From [Clostridium] innocuum (GTDB taxonomy: Bacteria > Bacillota_I > Bacilli_A > Erysipelotrichales > Erysipelotrichaceae), in assembly GCA_012317185.1 (NCBI GenBank), contig CP048838.1:434001-498000 (forward strand): 64,000 nt of DNA. Direction: 5' to 3'. Shown here piece by piece: positions 44,574 to 52,368 of this stretch; positions within the stretch are counted from its first letter, which is position 1, and each line of letters begins with the position of its first letter. A program made the translations under genes and the position numbers. Under the pieces are notes generated by a model, which saw nothing but the letters and a program-made list of their open reading frames with translations, did not search any database and was not told where the DNA came from.

Positions 44574-44888
44574 TTAAAGCTTTGATACAGCGTCCTCAAA
44601 TTCCTTCAGGATATTGTGATGCGCTAAGAATTCAAATACTTCTTCATTGGTTAAATCCTTTTCGTATTCATCAATTACATTGCATACGGTGTTACTTAAT
44701 GGATATGGCTCACCGCTTTGGGTGCGGATGAAGTGCAGGTGCCAAGTGTTTTCCATCACTGACAATGTGATGGAGGCGGTATCCTCGCCCATATCACCCC
44801 AGATGGGCTTGGTGAAGATATCAGTAAAAAATGAGTAATTTGAAATGATAAATTTATTTTTATAATCGTTAATAGTTTGTATCGTCAT
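44574..44888 (-). CDS. Hypothetical protein, 104 residues
   Basis: I do not recognise this small soluble protein. It has ISNYSFFTDIFTKPIWGDMG in its N-terminal third and an acidic C-terminal helix (DEYEKDLTNEEVFEFLAHHN). The start has GGAAGGGACGA upstream. It is a stand-alone minus-strand gene at the left edge of the AT-richer accessory region. Confidence 0.6.
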   Translation of the reverse strand: MTIQTINDYKNKFIISNYSFFTDIFTKPIWGDMGEDTASITLSVMENTWHLHFIRTQSGEPYPLSNTVCNVIDEYEKDLTNEEVFEFLAHHNILKEFEDAVSKL

Positions 44889-45012
44889 ATCGTCCCTTCC
44901 TTTATTTCTTTATCATTTTAGCATTATTTAAGCTTAAGTACAAATATTACAGATATATAAGAAGATTGTAATCCTATACTTGATTTGATATGATACATAC
45001 AGGTGATGTAGT

Positions 45013-45423
45013 ATGAAAAAAATAGAAGTCGTAGCCGCAATCATAAAGAAGGATGACTTTTATCTGATTGCTCAGCGATTGAAAGGTGAATTTTCTGGAC
45101 TCTGGGAGTTTCCTGGAGGCAAGCTTGAAGAAGGAGAAACACCGGTTCAAGCTTTAAAAAGAGAAATAAAAGAGGAGATGGATATAGAAATTTATAATGT
45201 GCAGTATTTTGAAACAATTCAATATGAATATCCTACATTCCATTTGAATATGGCATGTTATTTCTGTGAAATAAGAAAGGAACCCTCTTATTTATATGAT
45301 CACGCAGCTATTAGGTGGTTCCATATAAATGAGGAAACTATAAAAAGCATCCACTGGGTTCCAGCTGATGCTTTAGTTATAGAAAAGCTAATGAAAACAT
45401 ATGTTAGAAATAGTATTCATTAA
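45013..45423 (+). CDS. NUDIX hydrolase, MutT-like
   Basis: The 136-residue protein has a complete Nudix box, GGKLEEGETPVQALKREIKE followed by EMDIEI (GX5EX7REUXEEXGU pattern with the last Gly replaced by Asp). The N-terminal strand VVAAIIKKDDFYLIAQR and the C-terminal IRWFHINEE match 8-oxo-dGTPases (MutT). It sanitises oxidised or modified nucleotides. Its 3' end overlaps the HNH gene on the other strand by 20 bases. Confidence 0.9.
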   Translation: MKKIEVVAAIIKKDDFYLIAQRLKGEFSGLWEFPGGKLEEGETPVQALKREIKEEMDIEIYNVQYFETIQYEYPTFHLNMACYFCEIRKEPSYLYDHAAIRWFHINEETIKSIHWVPADALVIEKLMKTYVRNSIH

Positions 45424-46378
45424 ATATTTCTAGCATTTTTTGTTTATTGAAGCCAGCCTTTGCGAAATCCCTTTTTCGTTTGTGATAGATACTCCAAAAT
45501 ACCGCTTCTTTAGATGATCGATCACCATAATGTATTTGAGCGTGACATAAAGGACAAAGACATATAAGATTGAACATATCATCCAACCAAAGATTGGGAA
45601 AATCCTTCTGTGCTTTCATAGGTATTAAATGGTGACATTCCATATACTGATGAAGGCCAGTGGTATTTGAAAAGGTTTCATGATCATTGCTTATTTCACA
45701 TTGATAATTATGATTTTCTAAGCATGTTGCTTTGAAATGTGGGTCTGTTGTTACTCTCTTATGTATTGTGGTATTTTCAAATGGCTTTTTGTGTTTACGC
45801 TGTTCAGCGATCTCAGCTAGCTGCTCCTTACTATACCCTTTCGTTTTTCCAAGGTGGATGTCTTGGAATTGTTTCTCATCCTCAGCTGTTTCTTTAAAAT
45901 CAAGAAAATCCTCATTCGCTATCTTTTGTACAACGTCAATCTTAAAAGGGGTGTTATTTACTAAATTAAATAAATAATCAAATTGTCCCTTGCTTAATGT
46001 AAATAAGTAACCTTCGTTTATGTGAAGACCTTTGTTGAAAGCACCTTTACTCGCTTGTAAATATAGTAACTGTTGAATATGTTCAGAATATTTAATAGCA
46101 GGATTAATTTCATAATAATCAACATCTACCTTACGCCCATCTGAATCCCAGTCCTCAGTAGGAAATGGATTTTCAAAATCATAACATGCTCCTCTTGCTA
46201 TGCCATAGTATGATAGATATCCACCTTTATTACTGAAAATAATGTCTCCCTTCTCTATTTTCAACATAGTGTCCCAATGCCGTTGTTTACGCCCTTTTTT
46301 ATCTTTAGGTGCCCAAAGATAACCTCCAGATATTTCTTCTTTTTGTGTACGATTTTGATTAACAATAAAATATTTCAT
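45404..46378 (-). CDS. HNH endonuclease with an N-terminal EVE-like domain (candidate type IV restriction enzyme)
   Basis: The protein has about 324 residues. Residues 1-140 resemble the EVE/PUA-like readers of modified bases: MKYFIVNQNRT start, HWDTMLKIEKGDIIFSNKGG, and YYGIARGACYDFENP. The C-terminal part is an HNH nuclease with zinc-ligand pairs: CEISNDHETF, ECHHLIPM (the HH and following helix) and LICLCPLCHAQIHYG. EVE-HNH proteins cut DNA containing modified cytosine. The ATG at 46378 is used; a TTG at 46387 is also possible. It is translated after an XRE gene, whose stop overlaps this region. Confidence 0.78.
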   Translation of the reverse strand: MKYFIVNQNRTQKEEISGGYLWAPKDKKGRKQRHWDTMLKIEKGDIIFSNKGGYLSYYGIARGACYDFENPFPTEDWDSDGRKVDVDYYEINPAIKYSEHIQQLLYLQASKGAFNKGLHINEGYLFTLSKGQFDYLFNLVNNTPFKIDVVQKIANEDFLDFKETAEDEKQFQDIHLGKTKGYSKEQLAEIAEQRKHKKPFENTTIHKRVTTDPHFKATCLENHNYQCEISNDHETFSNTTGLHQYMECHHLIPMKAQKDFPNLWLDDMFNLICLCPLCHAQIHYGDRSSKEAVFWSIYHKRKRDFAKAGFNKQKMLEIFNEYYF

Positions 46379-46379
46379 A

Positions 46380-46604
46380 TCAGTCAAAAAACTCCTTTAC
46401 ATTCACATCTAATACCTCGGCAAGTATGAATAATGCATCAAGAGAGAAGCTTTTATTACAATTAGGCGCTTCAATCTTGCTGATATAGCTTATACTTAAA
46501 CCTGACAGTTCACTCAACTGCTCTTGTGTTAAATGCTTAGCAGTACGCAATACTTTTATTTTTGATGCAATCCGATTATATTCCTCAAAATAATTTTCTT
46601 TCAT
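46380..46604 (-). CDS. XRE-family helix-turn-helix regulator (restriction controller-like)
   Basis: The 74-residue protein is nearly all a Cro/C1-type HTH: LRTAKHLTQEQLSELSGLSI followed by SYISKIE. Size and position directly before a nuclease gene match the C proteins of restriction-modification loci. No methyltransferase is next to it, which fits a modification-dependent enzyme. It probably represses its own promoter. Confidence 0.88.
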   Translation of the reverse strand: MKENYFEEYNRIASKIKVLRTAKHLTQEQLSELSGLSISYISKIEAPNCNKSFSLDALFILAEVLDVNVKEFFD

Positions 46605-46761
46605 TTTATTATGTTAACAGTACATTCATGTTATCTCCTTACTTCCATTATAGAAGTAATTAAATAGCCTATCCTTTCACTTATAGTGAAATCCAATCGA
46701 GATAATAGCTTTCTATGCAGTTTACTTTATGATAGATTCTATGAGGATGTAGTAGGATGCT

Positions 46762-46810
46762 TGAAAAGAGCTGTCACTAGAATTTTACTTCTTAGTAACA
46801 GCTCTTTTCA
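46762..46810. terminator. Bidirectional terminator-like inverted repeat
   Basis: GAAAAGAGCTGT pairs with ACAGCTCTTTTC, extended inward by ACTA/TAGT, with A and T tracts outside. It lies downstream of the hydantoinase relic on the minus strand. Confidence 0.85.
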
Positions 46811-47259
46811 CTATTCACTTTTCAAATCACCAGCAGCCCTTATCTTCAGCCTGCTTGTTTTTTGGATAATACGCCAATGGTTCATTATCATATCGATACT
46901 GCACAGTATCACGAACCGCTCCAGCCGTAACAGCCAAATCAACCGCCTTCGCCTTTTCAATTGCTTCCTCACAAGGCACCTCATCATCTGAAACCTGCTG
47001 CTCTCATGTACCACTTACCTTTGAAATGGCAGCACCAATTGCATTTGCTACTCCAAAATGCTCTGGCTTCGCCTCCTGCCTGCAACAAGACAACGGCTTT
47101 GACACAATCACGGAGCCACCGCCTACAGCACCAGATCTACATCTTGGGTACTGATTTTCATGCGGTCAATGCTATTCTCCAGCATGACCGCCATTGCTCT
47201 TTTCGTAAACGCCATAATGATATTCTTTGTCAGGGCTGTATATCCAACATCCGTCATAC
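46811..47259 (-). pseudogene. Hydantoinase/oxoprolinase (HyuA-like) C-terminal fragment, multiply frameshifted
   Basis: Read on the minus strand in shifting frames, the DNA gives the family C-terminus in order: GYTALTKN then ENSIDRMKISTQDVDLVL (to a TAG), VGGGSVIVSKPLS, PEHFGVANAIGAAISKVSG (to a TGA), EEAIEKAKAVDLAVTAGAVRD, and finally IRAAGDLKSE. At least three frame changes are needed. Hydantoinase A-type proteins have 500-700 residues; only about 150 remain. It is a dead gene and shows ongoing decay in this region. Further right, to 47540, I see nothing I can name. Confidence 0.75.
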
Positions 47260-47542
47260 CTAAGTAAACCGCGGTATCATAGTATCACCATATCCATGAA
47301 ATTCTGATATGAAAGCTTATCCTAATAGCTATGTCATCCCATTTATATCTGAAACCAGCTTGCTTTAGTATAAGAAATTATCAGGATAACCCAATTTCAC
47401 AATAAAGCCAGTATACAGTCGAGTAATTGTATTCCTATTGATTTAAATAAATTACAAAAGTTTAAATGTAAGCGTTATAATTAAAGCATAGGGAAGGAGG
47501 GAAGAGGTTTGTAATTTACTCATAGTCTAGGAGGGTGAAAAA

Positions 47543-48544
47543 ATGAGAAAATTATTTGTATTCGCAACATTCGCATTACTTCTTGTATTACCAACGTCTA
47601 CTTCCATTCAGGCACATCCAGGAAGAACCGACAGTAATGGCTGTCATACATGCCGGACAAATTGTGAGAAATGGGGATTGGCTTATGGCGAATATCACTG
47701 TCACAATGGTGGAGGTACGAGTTCCTCAGGTGGAACATCAGCACCATCAACGAGTGGATCCTCAACACCATCTCCAAGTACACCGCAACCTGTTCAGGAG
47801 GCAAAACCAAAGGTTGAAGTTCCGGCACAGCCGAAAATTGATTATGCAAAAGAAGGGGCTACGGATGGATATTCGTTCAAAATGAAGAATCCGGACAAAA
47901 CGCTGGAAGATGTAACCTATACCTACTCTCAAAAAGCCTACAAAACAGCCTTTAATAAATCCTATGAAAAAGCAGAAACCGAGCTTATGAACAATTCATC
48001 CTCACTGGCAGAAACAAACGGAAAGAAAGATGCTTTGGAAAAGGAAGCGTATCAGTTGAAGGAACTCCCATCCAAAATTATAAAAAATGAATATATAGAA
48101 TATTATAAAACAGCCTTTGATGATGCGGAACAGGAAGTGAAAACAGTTCTGCAGGGTACGGCAGAGTACAATGCCTATGAATATGTATACAATGACAAAA
48201 AGATATCCGATGTAGAGGATTATAACTTGAAGAAATTTAAAGCAATCTATAAGGAAGCATATGATACATCCGTCAAGAGCTATGAAAAAGAAAAAAAGCA
48301 ATTGCTTCAGCTTGCAAAAGACAATGGAAAAAAGGACGGAGAAGAAGGTGAGGATCAGAATCTTGATTTTCTGGATGCTGTGAAGGATACTGCTTTTTAT
48401 CCAGCCGCGAAAGAAGCTTATGAGGAGGCATATGAAGAAAATAAAAAGGAAAGCAGTCTGTTGATAGGAATGGCTGCGACAGCTGTTCTTATTCTGGGTG
48501 TGTATCTGTTTATTAAAAAACTGCGGAATCGAAAAAAGGCATAG
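47543..48544 (+). CDS. YHYH-domain surface protein with C-terminal membrane anchor
   Basis: The 333-residue protein has a signal peptide (about 1-24, ending SIQA), then a YHYH domain: HPGRTDSNGCHTCRTNCEKW and GEYHCHNGGG (Cys replaces a Tyr in the usual YHYH). A Ser/Pro/Thr-rich linker (70-95) precedes a Lys/Glu-rich, Tyr-periodic helical region (about 110-300) and a final membrane helix (LLIGMAATAVLILGVYLF) with a basic tail. It is therefore displayed outside the cell. The function of YHYH domains is not clear to me; the His/Cys pattern could bind a metal. Confidence 0.82.
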   Translation: MRKLFVFATFALLLVLPTSTSIQAHPGRTDSNGCHTCRTNCEKWGLAYGEYHCHNGGGTSSSGGTSAPSTSGSSTPSPSTPQPVQEAKPKVEVPAQPKIDYAKEGATDGYSFKMKNPDKTLEDVTYTYSQKAYKTAFNKSYEKAETELMNNSSSLAETNGKKDALEKEAYQLKELPSKIIKNEYIEYYKTAFDDAEQEVKTVLQGTAEYNAYEYVYNDKKISDVEDYNLKKFKAIYKEAYDTSVKSYEKEKKQLLQLAKDNGKKDGEEGEDQNLDFLDAVKDTAFYPAAKEAYEEAYEENKKESSLLIGMAATAVLILGVYLFIKKLRNRKKA

Positions 48545-48682
48545 AGGCAAGACTTTGAACGAGACTATAGATGAAGAGTCCCTACACAGCTATGCTTTTT
48601 GTTAAAATAATGATGTAAAGGAGGAAAGGCGTATGACAAGCTTACTGTGAAGTGTAAGCTGTGGTTATACCAGGGACATACT

Positions 48683-49591
48683 ATGAATTATTTACATAAG
48701 AAAGACGCAAAAAAACTGATAAAGCTTCGAGAGGAATATTTGAAGTTTGTTTATAAAAACCATGTATACAGTGTATTGCTCATGCAGGAACCGAATAAGC
48801 ATCAAAAAATGAATCAGGCATTAGCCTATATCGGCTCCCATCCACAATGTCTAAAGGAGTTTTTCGACAGCAGAAAGTGGAATGAAAGTGACAGCAGTAT
48901 ACTGAGAGGCTGGAAGGAAGAGCACTATGGAGAATATCGTATTATAGATGTTACACCGGACTATATAGAACTGTATGATGAAGATAAGGATAACCTGTAT
49001 CGGATGAAAGCGATTGGTATGTATCTTCTTGCTGATGTATGGAATGTATTACCTGAGCATCGCTGGAAAGGGTCATTTTTTCAATATCGAAATGAGTTTA
49101 TTTTGGATTCTGTTGCGGAAATCCTCATTAAGCAGAATGCTACGCTGGAAGAAGCGGAAGATTTCTATGAATCTATTGTACGGCATAGAAATGTAAAAGG
49201 TGCCTATATCAATGATCAGGATGTAACATATGATCCTTTACCGGAACGTATAGAGCATGACAATTTTTCGGAGCTTATGCATGACTTTATCGCTCCAATT
49301 GGCAATGCGAATAATTTAAGCTTTCAAGAATTTGTCGCAGTAATCAAATTAGCATCCTTAGGATGGAACATTGCCCAAATAGGTAAAGATGCCCTGCAAA
49401 CAGAATTGGCACAGCTGGAGCTGGATGCCCTGGATATCGTTGAATTCTTCCGGCAGAGAAAAAACAAATATTTCAAGGAAAACAAAACCTTAATTCAGTC
49501 AGCAGAGGCACATGATGGAAATGAAGGCTTTGAATTGCGGCTTGTCGTGGGAAATATGGAGGATTTGACTATTGAACAGACAGCAGATTGA
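48683..49591 (+). CDS. Hypothetical protein, about 302 residues
   Basis: I do not recognise this soluble protein. It is rich in Tyr, Glu and Lys and has a domain around WKEEHYGEYRIIDVTPDYIE followed by LYDEDKDNLY, probably all-alpha with a small beta part. A strong AAGGAGG site serves an ATG at 48633 that meets a stop after five codons. The GTG at 48647 and the ATG at 48683 are the possible starts of this frame, so a start-region frameshift or a leader peptide is possible. It overlaps the next gene by 20 bases. Confidence 0.6.
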   Translation: MNYLHKKDAKKLIKLREEYLKFVYKNHVYSVLLMQEPNKHQKMNQALAYIGSHPQCLKEFFDSRKWNESDSSILRGWKEEHYGEYRIIDVTPDYIELYDEDKDNLYRMKAIGMYLLADVWNVLPEHRWKGSFFQYRNEFILDSVAEILIKQNATLEEAEDFYESIVRHRNVKGAYINDQDVTYDPLPERIEHDNFSELMHDFIAPIGNANNLSFQEFVAVIKLASLGWNIAQIGKDALQTELAQLELDALDIVEFFRQRKNKYFKENKTLIQSAEAHDGNEGFELRLVVGNMEDLTIEQTAD

Positions 49592-49976
49592 AAAGAAAAC
49601 TGCCGCTGTTATTGAAAGGCAGCTGTATCAGAGAGGCTATGCAACAGTTGAGGACTCCCTCATACTAATGGGATGGCTGGAAGAGAAATATTTGACACAT
49701 TGGAGGAAGGGACAGGTGCCTTATCTCGAAAAGGTATGCTGTACGAATTTATCCAAGCTCAGTTATTTTATGAAGCAGTATTTTGCATATGCAGCCAGAA
49801 AAGGCTATAAACTCAGTCTAACAAAGTCTTATCAATCCAAGACCAAAAAACTACTCAGATTTAGTAAATCGGGTAACGCCTCAATAGAACGCCGCTATAG
49901 CACCAGAATTATTGCATCTTATAAAAAGAAACCTCCACTCGATAAAATAAATGATAAGGAAGCCTTAAAAAAATAA
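49572..49976 (+). CDS. Hypothetical basic protein, 134 residues
   Basis: The protein has an N-terminal helical part with VEDSLILMGWLEEKYLTHWR and KGQVPYLEKVCCTNLSKLSY, and a strongly basic C-terminal half (pI clearly high), so nucleic-acid binding is plausible. The VPYLE-type block occurs in uncharacterised Firmicutes proteins. TTG is used as start, ten bases after GGAGG. It overlaps the preceding gene, which suggests translational coupling and a joint role. Confidence 0.6.
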   Translation: MNRQQIEKKTAAVIERQLYQRGYATVEDSLILMGWLEEKYLTHWRKGQVPYLEKVCCTNLSKLSYFMKQYFAYAARKGYKLSLTKSYQSKTKKLLRFSKSGNASIERRYSTRIIASYKKKPPLDKINDKEALKK

Positions 49977-50022
49977 ACGATCAATGGGAGAGAACGATCG
50001 GTATCCTATGAAAATTAAAACA

Positions 50023-50068
50023 GACTTGTCGCAAATGGGAATGTACACGTTTGTGACAAGTTTTTTTA
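50023..50068 (+). terminator. Terminator after the 48683-49976 gene pair
   Basis: ACTTGTCGCAAA pairs with TTTGTGACAAGT (one mismatch) and T7 follows. Confidence 0.9.
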
Positions 50069-50183
50069 GTACGCTATTTTTTTTATGATTTGAACAGCCA
50101 GCTGATATAAATTCATTATCAGGCACTATCATGCAATGCGTGAGCTACTTATTTAGGTCTTTCTTGCTTTAGGGTGTTCATAA

Positions 50184-50233
50184 TAGAGAAAATTCAACTT
50201 CTATTGATAATTCAATAGGGTTGAATTCTCTCT
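50184..50233. repeat. Long imperfect inverted repeat left of the Wadjet locus
   Basis: AGAGAAAATTCAACTTCTATTGA pairs with TCAATAGGGTTGAATTCTCTCT through a three-base loop. No T run follows, so it is not a normal terminator. The GAGAATTCAA core recurs in the hairpin at 60323-60376, beyond jetD. The rest of the 49977-50342 gap holds only the terminator at 50023. Confidence 0.6.
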
Positions 50234-50342
50234 GTTAAATTTACCTGCAATTGAGTAAGAAGCCTTACTTATGGTTCTTTATTACATTGCTATTTGTCAT
50301 TTGCACTGTGCTGAATAATAGTTTTGATATATCGTTATCTAT

Positions 50343-51316
50343 CTATGCTTTATCTTTTTCATAAACAGAGAGTGCTTTCCTTAAATTATTTCTTACACGC
50401 TCTCGCAACTCGCTGGGCTCCAGTATTTCGCAATATAAAGCATATTGCATGGCATAGTACATAATACCGGTTTCCGTAGAATAAATACGTGCGATGAAAT
50501 AATCGGAATCCTTTGTTTCCTGCAATATGATTTCCTGTCCAAACTGATCAATGACATCATTCAGTATCATTTTATGACAGCGAAGGAAAACCGCTACGGG
50601 CTCCCCTGAATACATATACATTTTGGTTTTGGAATATGCGTAAGGATCAAAGGAATTACGAAGTGCATCTGCGGATGTATCCAATTTTCTGATATCCTGC
50701 ATACGGTCAATGCGATAATGCGTAAAATCATCATGCTTATCTGTTTTACAAATCAGATACAGATTTCCGTTTTCCTCAACAATATAATACGGATGCAGAA
50801 AATACGGTTTCTCTCTTTTCGTATCAGCTCCTTCTTCAGATTGTAGGTCAGATAGTACATCTGGATCATTTTATTCTCCTGTATTGCTTCCAAGAGGATA
50901 TCCACATTCAGAAACAGCTGCCGGTTTTTCGTTTTTCGTGAGTTCTGAATATATACGGCGTTTTTAAAATCTTTACGATGATATCTGCTCTGCGTCTTCA
51001 GCAGCTTGTCGATGAGCTGAAAGCTGGAGCTGTCGCATATGAAATGTGAGGAATGAATCAGATTACACAAAACGTGTACCTCACTCTTTTCTAAATCCCG
51101 GTCAATCAGATAATAGCCCCGATTGGTTGTCTGGATGTCGATTCCAAAATTACGCAGCTGTTTGATATATGCAGAAAGCGTTCCGCGATTGATTTTAATA
51201 TCATATACCTGCTCCAGTAATGGAATACAAGCATTACTGGATAAAGGATGTGCCTCATCCGAATACTCTTTCAATATATATAGTATCGCTATGGCACTCA
51301 TTCTACTATCTTCCAT
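50343..51316 (-). pseudogene. WYL-domain transcriptional regulator, single frameshift
   Basis: Two adjacent minus-strand frames make one regulator of about 324 residues. The first (51316 to 50753) has a winged helix (LLEQVYDIKINRGTLSAYIK) and the start of a WYL domain (ENKMIQMYYLTYNLKKELI). The second continues with EKPYFLHPYYIVEENGNLYL and ends at 50343 with the WCX-like C-terminus (LEPSELRERVRNNLRKAL). The shift lies near 50812-50822 in a GAGAGA/AAAA stretch. WYL proteins of the BrxR/CapW type repress defence loci; this one is divergent from the Wadjet genes. It is broken, unless the shift is a sequencing error. Confidence 0.8.
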
Positions 51317-51498
51317 ATAACCATCCCTCCCATGTAGCTATAACAGAAAGGTATAAATATGCACCTTTTGGATGTTATGCTCTGTTTTCCCGTATATCAT
51401 CTTTTCTATATTGTAACATGAAATGTTTATCGTCACTGTTTATAATTTTATACAATCCTTATCTTATAATGTAATTGTAAAGAAAGAAGGAGATTTTT

Positions 51499-51834
51499 AT
51501 GACCTACATAACAATTGTTGGATTACGCTATTACTTTGGCAATGAGGTGTTTCGCGTGGGACAGAGGTTATTGATTGAAAAGGATATTGATAACGAAGAG
51601 GACGATGAAGCCATTCGCGTAATATCAGATGCCGGTGTGACGTTTGGCTATGTCGCGAACAGTGTGAGAACCGTCGCAAGAGGCTGTAAAAGTGCAGGAC
51701 GCATTTATGATTGGTTTGAAAAGCAAACGGAAATTAGAATCATGTTTATTCTAAGCCATGTGGTAATTGCAAGTGTGGAATTGCCTGCTGTCATGTCCAT
51801 TATGAATAAAGATACAGAAGACCTGTCATTTTAA
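51499..51834 (+). CDS. HIRAN-like small protein
   Basis: The 111-residue protein matches the HIRAN pattern: a strand ITIVGLRYYFG, VFRVGQRLLIEKDIDNEEDD, then AIRVISDAGVTFGYVANSV, where HIRAN domains have the N-x-x-D-x-x-A-I-x-V and G-Y-V blocks. HIRAN domains bind 3' DNA ends in SNF2-type and repair proteins; a stand-alone copy next to a defence system is unusual. It is the first gene of the divergent Wadjet transcript, with AGAAGGAGA upstream. Confidence 0.72.
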   Translation: MTYITIVGLRYYFGNEVFRVGQRLLIEKDIDNEEDDEAIRVISDAGVTFGYVANSVRTVARGCKSAGRIYDWFEKQTEIRIMFILSHVVIASVELPAVMSIMNKDTEDLSF

Positions 51835-51846
51835 GGAGAGAACAAT

Positions 51847-52023
51847 ATGCAATTCAATCAAGGGAATCATAATCACAATGAGAATACAGAATATCATTAT
51901 TATGGTGACTATGTACAGCGGGAAGAAACGCATGTTCATATGCATGGGGAGGCATGGACAAAGCAGGGCCGGGAATATATGATATTTCAGCACTACACGG
52001 CATACGAAAGCTCCTGTTTGTAA
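51847..52023 (+). CDS. Small His-rich ORF, 58 residues, possibly the 5' part of a frameshifted gene
   Basis: The ORF starts 12 bases after the HIRAN gene with a strong AAGGAGAGAAC site. Its first 35 residues are rich in His, Asn and Tyr (GNHNHNENTEYHYYGDYV; THVHMHGE). After about residue 37 the sequence looks random, and it stops at 52023. The next ORF, one frame over from 51954, has no good ribosome site. The two may once have been one membrane protein with a His-rich cytoplasmic or outer tail. Confidence 0.45.
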   Translation: MQFNQGNHNHNENTEYHYYGDYVQREETHVHMHGEAWTKQGREYMIFQHYTAYESSCL

Positions 52024-52313
52024 TCGTATTTGCTGCAGCTAATTGTATCAGATTATGCAGCTTTGGTTTCTTTGCCATCCTGCATCTGGCAGCTGTGATA
52101 ATACAGAAATTTGTGGCCTTGTATCTTGTTCTCATGGGGATTATGCTGATCAGCGGACTGATGGGGGATGCAATACCGTGGATTTCTGTCATTGTGCTCA
52201 CAATCACACTGGGTATTCTCTATCTGCTTTGTAATGATACAGAAGCCTGGTATGGATACTTTGTACAACTTATCAACAGAATGCTGGATGCTCTGTATCG
52301 GCGACTTGTATAA
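51954..52313 (+). CDS. Small multi-pass membrane protein in the Wadjet locus
   Basis: The 119-residue frame has about three hydrophobic helices (LLFVIVFAAANCIRL, AVIIQKFVALYLVLMGIMLI, ISVIVLTITLGILYLLC) and a short C-terminal tail. The ATG at 51954 has GGGGAGG only one base away, which is poor, so translation by coupling or a frameshift from the upstream 58-residue ORF is likely. It ends 55 bases before jetA. Function unknown; it is not a standard Wadjet part. Confidence 0.5.
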   Translation: MDKAGPGIYDISALHGIRKLLFVIVFAAANCIRLCSFGFFAILHLAAVIIQKFVALYLVLMGIMLISGLMGDAIPWISVIVLTITLGILYLLCNDTEAWYGYFVQLINRMLDALYRRLV

Positions 52314-52368
52314 TTTGTAAAAGAATAGGAAATATATGGTAGAATGATAGAGAAAGACGGTGAGGGAT

